Shown: piece after piece, positions 57,301 through 64,000 of the stretch
How positions within the stretch are numbered: position 1 is the stretch's first letter
Layout: each line of letters opens with the position of its first letter
NCBI GenBank assembly: GCA_018398575.1
Contig: JAGTXZ010000011.1
Span: forward strand, 434,001 to 498,000
Direction: 5' to 3'
Source: Ampelomyces quisqualis
Lineage: Eukaryota > Ascomycota > Dothideomycetes > Pleosporales > Phaeosphaeriaceae
Length of the DNA stretch: 64,000 bases
Translations under genes and position numbers: made by a program
Notes under the pieces: model-generated
The model's database searches: none
What the model saw: only the letters and a program-made list of their open reading frames with translations
What the model was told of the DNA's origin: nothing

Positions 57301-59600
57301 ACAATCTTGTAATTGTATAGACAATAAGAAGGTAATTAATTAGCTGCTAACTTGCTAAATACATCCTAATACTAAAAGTAATAGGCAAGTAATTTCTTAT
57401 CTAATTGGCTTTAATTGTCTGCGTCGTCCTTAGAGGCAAGGATCCTATTAATCTTATAGAGGCTTGTTGTAAAGAACTTGTTCTAGGGCTTCTTTATAAT
57501 AAAGTAAAATGCATTAGCAGAAATAAGAGCAATGCAGGTAGTTAGAGAAGGTTTAGACTCTAAGCAGTTTTGCTTAGTTAGAGTATAAGAGATCTCTAAG
57601 ATTTTTTAGGCTAATAAGAGCTTTAAGCATCCCTTAATACAATAAATAGAAGAAGAGGAATAGTAAGAACTGTTTTAGATACAATAGTCTTCTTTCTTCT
57701 ATAGAGCGTTGCGTTATTACACATTAAGATAGACAGTAGCTAGCACTGTAGCTTAATATAGAATAGTAAGAATAGAGAGTAAAGGATTATATAAACAGAG
57801 GTACTTAGATAGCTAAATAAACTGTAACTTATCTATGTCTAATTAAATCTTAAATTGTCTTAACTATTAGAGGCTAAGTATACAATCCTAAGACCTAAGA
57901 TTAAGAATAAGAAATAGACAGTTTAAAATCTTTTGGCTATTAATATTTAAGTGTAGTTAAATATATTAAGTAACTAAAGAAGTAATCTAATTCTTAAAGC
58001 TGCGTACCTAAACCTAGAAAGAGAGCTTCTAGATAAGTTGCTGCAAAGCTTTAAAAACAGATAAGACAATTTGTAAATTTAAAAATAGAAAACTTTAAGC
58101 ACTAGTGTTAACAAGAGTATTAAGGCATAAGCTAAGGCCTTAGTTGTAAAAAAGCGTAGGTATAAGGAAATAGAGACTGCAAAACAAATAAGAAAGGTTA
58201 AGGTAAGATAGATTGTAACAGCTTAGGCCTAAAGAGAGGTGTTCTTTTAGGCGCTTCTGTTTCTTGTATAATACACCTCCTAATTAGGTTACTCTTAAGC
58301 ATCTTTATACTTATCTACTTCTATAGCTTTAATCTAACGCACACAAGGCTTTGTGCAGTTACTAAAGTAGTGTCCTAGCTTACTATAATTATAACAACTA
58401 CTAGAGGTCTTTTGTTATTCTAGCTTAAGAGTCTTTATAAGAAGACGCACTGTTGTAAACTAATAGACTAGCGCAGAATTTGTTAGAGCGCTAGTAGTAG
58501 TAGTCTAATTTAGCTCTAAATTCTGTTGTAGAGCTAACCTAATTAGTAACCTAGCAGCAGCTAGTGTTATACTTAGTATAAGGTTGTTCTTCTGCTCTAT
58601 ATTGTATGCAGTAAGGTGTTCTACTATCTAATTAAATAAGTTCTTCTATTAGTGCCTAAATCCTAGGTTAGAGGCTTGCAACCCTAGCGTAATCTTAGTC
58701 TATAAGTAGTAAAACTACTCTAAAGAGGGTACTTGTCCCTTAACTACAGAACTTAGAAACCTAGCTTTAAACAAGAAGAACGTTTTCTCCTTAGTTATCT
58801 GCATTTAATTAAAAGCTGCTTAGCTTTTAGCTACCTTGTTACCTGTAATAAAGTAAGACTTAAGTAGCCTAATTATTTGCTTAGCGTTCTAAAATTACTT
58901 TTAATTAGTATCTAATAAATATTGTAGCTTAAGATAGCCCTTAGCTAATCCTATAGTGTAGCCCTATACTAAGGCTATGCGTTGTCTTTTAGTCTAATAG
59001 TAATCTAAGTTAATCTCAAGTTAATCCTAGATAGAGGCCTGCTATTAGCAAAAGGTAGGATCTTTTCTATTACTAAGATTGTCTATATTAGGCGTTTTCT
59101 CAAATTGTTAAAGTTAGCAAGAGCCTTTATAGTAATATAAGTACTTAGATATAGAGCTGTTAGATAAACAGTAGAGTACAGCATTATTCTAGAGTAATTT
59201 AGTAGTAAGTAAGGGCTTGTCTAGTCCTATTAATAGAGTTAGTCCTTTCTTAAGAGAATTAATTTCTACTAAAGCCTGTTTTAAATCTTATTGTAATTAA
59301 TTAACCTCTATTTAGGCAGAGGTTAGATTTAGTGCAGCTCTAGGCTAAAGAGGTTTCTTAGTGTCTATCTTTTTTGCTTTAGCACTCTGTTGCTAGGTTG
59401 TTACAGTTAATACAAAGTTGTCTTAGAAGAAGGCTCCTAGAGTTAGTTCTTTAGGGGGAGTTATTAGCGTTGCCTCTAATACTCTTAGGTTATTAATAGT
59501 CTCTAAGTTTCTATTGTAGCGCCAAACGCAACTTTTCTAAAGTAATCCTAACTGTTATGTTAATAAGAAGATCTAAACCTAAAGGCTTTAGCTATTAGGA
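54400..59600 (-). pseudogene. gag-pol of element A
   Basis: Minus-strand relic. The zinc knuckle at 58,355-58,396 has CX2CX4HX4C spacing with the second Cys changed to Tyr. RT block 'RKLNRDIRICIDY*KINALT' type reading near 57,080-57,170. The active-site motif reads YLNNILIYS (56,814-56,825 covers YLNN) where the family has YLDDILIYS; both Asp codons are changed by C-to-T in CpA on the plus strand. Integrase 'SNRPIQHLYIDF' and 'LIVVINYLSK'-like core near 55,270-55,560, and chromodomain 'ILKYCVK*VGYNLNST*YN' at about 54,480-54,570. Confidence 0.85.
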
Positions 59601-59752
59601 GATCTAAGGGATCCTAACTGTGTTTAATAGATTTAAGGTTGCAAACAGATCTAATTTAGATAGAGTTCTAGACGTTTTAACGCAATCTTTTTAAAAGTAA
59701 ATAGCAATATTATCTAAATACTATTACTAGTAAGATAAAGTTTCTCTTGTAA

Positions 59753-60051
59753 TGTAACAACGCAGGTAGGTATAGCTATTAGAATTAAATTAGATACGTA
59801 TTAGAGGCATGTAGGAGTGCGTATTATATTAGAGATTCTAGATTAGCTATATACCTATAGGTCTTGTACAAAAGGACAAGAGAAACTTATTCTCTATCTA
59901 TGCTATAGGCTTATATTTATAGTAGGCGTAGCAGCTAAGTTAGAGCGCTGTTAGAGCGCTTTTAGTTCTAATCTGCTAGCTCCCTATATAATCTGTTACT
60001 AAGCCTTTATAAGGTATTAGATGTAACATGTGTTTGCATATGCTTGTTACA
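59753..60051 (-). repeat. LTR (5') of element A
   Basis: 299 bp, starting TGTAAC and ending GTTACA on the plus strand. Aligns over its whole length with the other two LTR copies; the differences I see are transitions. Confidence 0.92.
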
Positions 60052-60056
60052 TCTTT
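60052..60056 (+). repeat. target-site duplication of element A, right copy
   Basis: tcttt, identical to 52,931-52,935. Confidence 0.85.
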
Positions 60057-61433
60057 GCTAATACAGCTTTAACCTTATAGCGTTATTACAGCTTCTTACT
60101 ATTGTCTAGATTAATAGGCCTAAGTAAAGTTAACTCTTCTTTCTTCTTAGCTATAAATAGCTAGAGTAAGGAGGTGTAGAATACTAGGTAGATTCTTATG
60201 TAGAATAGAAGTAAGATCCTAAAAGCTTATAAGCTAATTTACTCTTCTACTAGAAAGAGGCCTATCTAGCGCAGTAATAGCTTTCTGCTAGCGCTGCGTA
60301 AGCGCAGATACTTTGTTAATAAGAAGACTATATCCTTTAGTTTAAACTCTTAGAGCCTATGTTTTGTGTTGTAATATTGTTCCTAGTATTGCAAACTTTT
60401 ATTCTAGTAATTAGCTAAAGCGTCCTAAGTTTGTATAAGCTTCTGCAACCTTTCTTTAATACTAGAAACTTTAGTAAGCACTATTAGCTTGCAGTTAAGG
60501 CGCAAGTAGAACTTATAGTAGGCAAAGAATAAGAATACTCTTAATGTAGCCTATCTAGTATTATTATATATAAACTCTGCTAGTAACAAAAAGTATACCT
60601 AATTATTAGGTTAATTGCCTATAAAAGCTCTTAAGTATTGCTCTAGCGTTTAATTTTAACGCTCTGTTTAGCTATCTGTTTGCAGATAGAAGGCAGTGCT
60701 AAGCTAGCGCTTTACCTTTACTACAAAGCAAAAGTCTGCCTAGAACTACAAAGTAAAGACACTTTCTTAGTCTAATATAATACCTTTAGGCAAGCTAAAG
60801 AATTGTACAACGTGTTCTAAAAACAAATCTGCTAATTGTAAGGTAGTAACTGTTTTCTATATAAGGATATACTTAGCTATTTTTATATACCTGTTAACTA
60901 CAATAAGTATTGCGTTATACATAACGCTGTAGCGCTTAGTAAGTAGTAGGCCTGTAACAAAGTCTATTATAATTTCTTACTATAGTCTCTAAGGTTAGAA
61001 AAGCGCGTTTAATACACTAGCAGAGCGCTACTTAAGCAACTTTATACCTTAGCACACTAAGCAAGAGTTAATATACTTCTTAAGCTCTTTCTTAAGCCTA
61101 GGCTAATAGTAGTATTAGGCTACAAGCTTAAGCGTTTTAGCCTACCTAAAATAGCTAGTAAGTAGATTATTATAATACAGCTTAAGAAGCTTAGCCCTAA
61201 GGGCTAGTTCTAGTAAAATATACAATTAGTTCTTAAACTAAAGGCTGCCTAAAGCGTTAAGCTTCTAGTGCCTTAGGTGTTTACTATTGCCTTAACAGGC
61301 AGACGCTAGGAATTTAACGTCCCTATATATTACAACTACTTCTAGGTTATTCTGTTATACTTGTACACAGATCTTAAAGAAGGACTTAGAAGGTTTCTTA
61401 TAAGCTAACCTCTCTAAGGCTGCAGCTCTTGCT

Positions 61434-61739
61434 TGTAACTGCGTAACCCTTTAGGCTATTACTAGTCTACTCTTAGGAATCTCTTAATTAAGGCTATAGC
61501 TTCTAGCTGTTGCCTTAACGCTATGCGTTAGGCTTTGTAACTGCGTAACCCTATAGGTTATTACTAGTCTACTCTTAGAGTTCTCCTAATTAGGGCTATA
61601 GCTCCTAGCTATTGCCTTAACGCTGTACGTTAGGCTTTGTAACTGCGTAACTCTATAGGTTATTACTAGTCTACTCTTAGGGTTCTTCTAATTAGAGCTG
61701 TAGCTTATAGCTGTTACCTTAACGCTGTGCGCTAAGCTT
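61434..61739. repeat. three 102-bp direct repeats within element B pol
   Basis: Copies start at about 61,434, 61,536 and 61,638 (TGTAACTGCGTAAC...), each 102 bp, i.e. 34 codons, so the pol frame is not disturbed. They lie between the RNase H side and the integrase zinc finger. Confidence 0.85.
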
Positions 61740-62064
61740 ATAGAAACATCTTTATTAAGATGTAGAGTACCTACTTACTATTAAGCTGTTGTCTAGCTTT
61801 CTACTAACGCTAGCTCTTTGCTAGGTAGCTTAGCTTAGGTTTCTGCTAGCTGCAACTTCTTTTGCAGTGCTAGCAATATGTCTAATAGTTAAACATCTAG
61901 TGTGTTACTATTGTCTACAAGTTGCCTTAAAGGCCTATCTGTAGGATTTATCTTTCTAGACTAATACTTAATCTTAAAGTTATAAGCAGCTAGCTTTATT
62001 GCCTAGCTAGCCTGTCTTTTAAACAAGGTTAACGTACCTATAAAGCTGCGTAGGTTGTTATAGT

Positions 62065-62363
62065 TGTAACGACGCAGGTAGGTATAGCTATCAGGATTAA
62101 ATTGGATACGTATTAGAGGCATATAGGAGTGCGTGTTATATTAGAGATTCTGGATTAGCTATACACCTATAGGTCTTGTACAGAAGGACAAGAGAAACTT
62201 GTCCTCTATCTATGCTATAGGCTTATATTTATAGTAGGCGTAGTAGCTAAGTTAGAGCGCTGTTAGAGCGCTTTTAGTTCTAATCTACTAGCTCTCTACA
62301 TAATCTGTTACTAAGCCTTTATAAGGTATTAGATGTAACATGTGTTTGCATGTGCTTGTTACA
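62065..62363 (-). repeat. LTR (3') of element C
   Basis: 299 bp, TGTAAC...GTTACA, matching both LTRs of element A over full length with scattered transitions. Confidence 0.92.
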
Positions 62364-62686
62364 TTACCCCTCTTCTTAAAATCAATAGTCTCTATTAATT
62401 AGGTCTGTATTAGTGTTGTTTTAGATACCTCTCTAAATTGTTGTAAACTCTTATTTACCTTAAGTTTATTTTAGGATAACGTAATGTAGCTGTTTGTTGT
62501 TGTTTTAATTAGCGCGCTAGCGCGTTTAACGTTCCTAACTTTACCTTAAGCTTTTTAAGCATATATACAAGGCTAGCCCTCTAGTATACTGCTTCTTTAC
62601 ACTCTCTCCCTTACGTTTATATACCTAAAGCTATCTAAGCCTTGTCCTTTCTTAATTACTAGCTAACTATATAGTAGATACACACA

Positions 62687-63448
62687 ATGCCTATTTCTGT
62701 CCCTCCTAAGGCTTATCCTCTAGCCTATTAGGTTGTTTGCCTACAGGCTGCAAGAGCTTTTGCTTATAGCTATTTTAATATTAAGTTTAGATTCTATTTA
62801 GACGTGTCTAAGAAGTGTACTTATTATACACTCTTAAATAAGAAGTGTTGCCTAGTTTTCTTATATGCAGGCTAGAAGTATAATAGCCTCTTTAGAGCCT
62901 TTAACTGCAGGTTTGCTGCCTTAGGTAGAGACAAGTCTAACAAGGTAGTGTTAGAGCAAGAGGCTGCTGTTAAAGAGGCAGCGTTTTAGTTAGCTGCTGT
63001 TGTACAAGTAAGCACTGCACAGGTAGCTAACATAAACAACGCTAACTTATTAGTTAGCGCTTATTACTAGAGGGAGGAGCTAGCTAGAGAGGTTAGGGCA
63101 ATAGCTAAGAAGGTTAGGTTGCTTAGAAGGAGCACAGCAGGGTTAACTAGTGTAGTTGCTTAGCTAGTAAATGTTATAATAGTATTAAGGGCCAATTAGT
63201 TAGTAGAGTAAGAGAAGGCGCAAAAGGCAGCGCAAGAGGCTAGTACTTGCAGCAAGTAGAGCTAGAACAGAAAACTACTAGGTAGTGCGTTAGTGTCTGT
63301 ACCTAGGGATTTAGACAATTAAGAACGTCCTACTAGTAGCAACAACAGTTTACTATTAGATCTAATAGAAGAGTAAGACTTCTATTATTAATAGCTGTTA
63401 CCTACTAGTGTAGTAGTTGTAATATTAAGTTTAATTTTCTTAATATAA
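62687..63448 (+). pseudogene. antisense accessory ORF of element C
   Basis: Second copy of the element A antisense frame, about 253 codons. It keeps the ATG (62,687, MPISVPPKAYP) and the cysteine motif at 62,816-62,848, with the second Cys changed to Tyr by RIP. Internal TAG/TAA stops fall mostly at the same codons as in element A. Confidence 0.6.
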
Positions 63449-64000
63449 TTATCTTGCAATACTATAAGATCTTTAACTTCTTTTTCCTATACTATAATCT
63501 ATTTAGCTAACGCTTGTAGAGGTCTTAGCTGTTTTAGATAGCGTTTATAGAACACTTGCAACATGTATAGAGCGCCTATAAAGTTTAAGGCATTATACTA
63601 GGTAGAGTTAGGATTATAGCCTACCTATTTTACATAATACTTTAGAATAGAGCAGTATAGCTTGCTAGCTAGGATCTCTTTAACTTCCTATTCTTTAACG
63701 CCTTAAATTAGGATGCTAGATAGGTTTAGGCTTAGCTAACTAGCTAAGGAGTTGTTAGAGTCTTTGTAGAGGACATCTAGAGCAAACACGTTATAGATCT
63801 TAGATCCTTTAAGTAGCTTTAGTTAAAATAAATAGCTAACTTGTTCTAGAACTTTAAAGAGGCCTTCTTACAATTTAGCAAGTTTGCGACTTAAGCAGGT
63901 AATAGATAGGTTTTAGGTTAAGAGGTAAACCTTGTTACCTACTGCCTAATTAACAGGTTAATAATGTTTATTTACCTTAGCAGCTATTTGTTACTGCGCC

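Larger units (their letters stand above)
52936..60051 (-). mobile_element. complete Ty3/gypsy chromovirus A (RIP-inactivated)
   Basis: 7,116 bp, minus orientation. LTRs of 299 bp at 52,936-53,234 (3') and 59,753-60,051 (5'), each bounded by TGTAAC and GTTACA or its RIP variant, with a 5-bp TSD. The polypurine tract (AAGAAGAGGAG on the minus strand) lies just inside the 3' LTR at 53,238-53,248. On the minus strand in order: gag zinc knuckle (58,355-58,396), reverse transcriptase (about 56,780-57,190), integrase (about 55,230-55,570) and chromodomain (about 54,431-54,573). An opposite-strand ORF fills 53,560-54,339. All coding parts hold many TAG/TAA stops, so it cannot move by itself. Confidence 0.92.
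60052..62064 (-). mobile_element. Ty3/gypsy chromovirus B, integrase part
   Basis: Right-hand continuation of element B. On the minus strand: a spacer with three 102-bp tandem repeats (61,434-61,739), the integrase zinc-binding end 'YYY*PRLKKELKKYINSCLVC' (about 61,030-61,110), the integrase core 'IIIDFVTGLLLTKRYSV' to 'STAFYLQTDS*TER' (about 60,650-60,990), a GPY/F-like module 'KYLRLRSASRKLLLR*IGLF' (about 60,230-60,320), and the N-terminal half of a chromodomain 'RYKVKAVLAK' at about 60,055-60,085. The integrase sequence is clearly different from element A's, so B is another family. Its 5' part (RT, gag) must lie beyond the element C insertion. Confidence 0.82.
50530..64000. other. AT-rich, RIP-mutated repeat block
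   Basis: From about 50,530 the sequence changes within a few tens of bases from ordinary coding composition to AT-rich DNA poor in CA/TG and rich in TA, on both strands, right to the window end. The three 299-bp LTR copies in it appear to differ by C/T and G/A transitions with no length change. This is the signature of repeat-induced point mutation. The content is at least three Ty3/gypsy elements described below. Confidence 0.9.
62065..64000 (-). mobile_element. Ty3/gypsy chromovirus C, same family as A, truncated by the window
   Basis: Starts with a 299-bp LTR (62,065-62,363) and is colinear with element A from 53,235 to about 54,870: polypurine tract (62,364-62,377), opposite-strand ORF (62,687-63,448) and chromodomain region (about 63,540-63,690). 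Minus orientation, so its 3' end is seen here and its 5' part lies beyond 64,000. Left flank five bases are atagt; the matching duplication cannot be checked. Confidence 0.88.

Noticed and set aside
59753..60051. Middle LTR as a solo LTR or the 3' LTR of element B
   Set aside because: Its right flank lacks the polypurine tract seen right of the other two LTRs, and the TSD pairs it with 52,936-53,234.
61434..61739. Tandem repeats as a CRISPR-like array
   Set aside because: Three contiguous 102-bp units without spacers, in a eukaryotic retrotransposon; not a CRISPR array.

Overview
This window looks like a chromosome segment of a filamentous ascomycete, most likely a Dothideomycete of the Pleosporales type. 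The genes are intron-containing with short GT..AG introns (mostly 41-76 bp), lie close together on both strands, and have fungal-specific orthologues (Swi5/Ace2-type zinc-finger factor, Rom2-type RhoGEF, Ssk1 response regulator, V-ATPase c' subunit, CYP52-clan P450). The species cannot be fixed from the sequence. From about 50.53 kb to the end the DNA changes abruptly to AT-rich, CpA/TpG-poor, TpA-rich sequence, the mark of repeat-induced point mutation (RIP).

Layout, 0-50.5 kb (gene-rich). Uncharacterised ORFs (0.2-1.6 kb); a decayed BCS1-like AAA ATPase (3.0-5.5 kb); a fungal kinase-like gene; a Swi5/Ace2-type factor; ubiquitin-eS31 fusion; an Emp47-type cargo lectin; prohibitin 2; DNA primase small subunit; a DUF1917/Bles03 protein; allantoinase; a P450; a frame-broken GH20 hexosaminidase; haspin kinase; Rom2-type RhoGEF; Vma11; PKA catalytic subunit; Ssk1; an FAD monooxygenase; a DUF952 protein; inositol-pentakisphosphate 2-kinase; and three hypothetical proteins, one of them F-box-like. 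These are mostly housekeeping, cell-wall/stress signalling (Rom2, PKA, Ssk1) and nutrient genes; there is no secondary-metabolite cluster. Three promoters carry readable site clusters: MCB-like sites before primase, paired GATA sites before allantoinase, and bZIP-type sites between DUF952 and IPK1.

Layout, 50.5-64 kb (RIP-inactivated nested retrotransposons). A complete 7,116-bp Ty3/gypsy chromovirus (element A, minus strand, 52,936-60,051) has two 299-bp LTRs and a perfect 5-bp target duplication (tcttt). It sits inside the chromodomain of an older, different chromovirus (element B), and reading across the insertion rejoins that chromodomain. A second copy of A's family (element C) begins at 62,065 with the same 299-bp LTR and runs off the window.

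The most unusual signal is in these elements. Both families carry, between the end of pol and the 3' LTR, a long reading frame on the opposite strand (convergent with pol), broken only by stop codons of the kind RIP makes. Both frames encode a CX2CX6C cysteine motif followed by a helical or basic tail. An antisense accessory gene kept in the same place by two unrelated chromovirus families is the best candidate here for an undescribed system.
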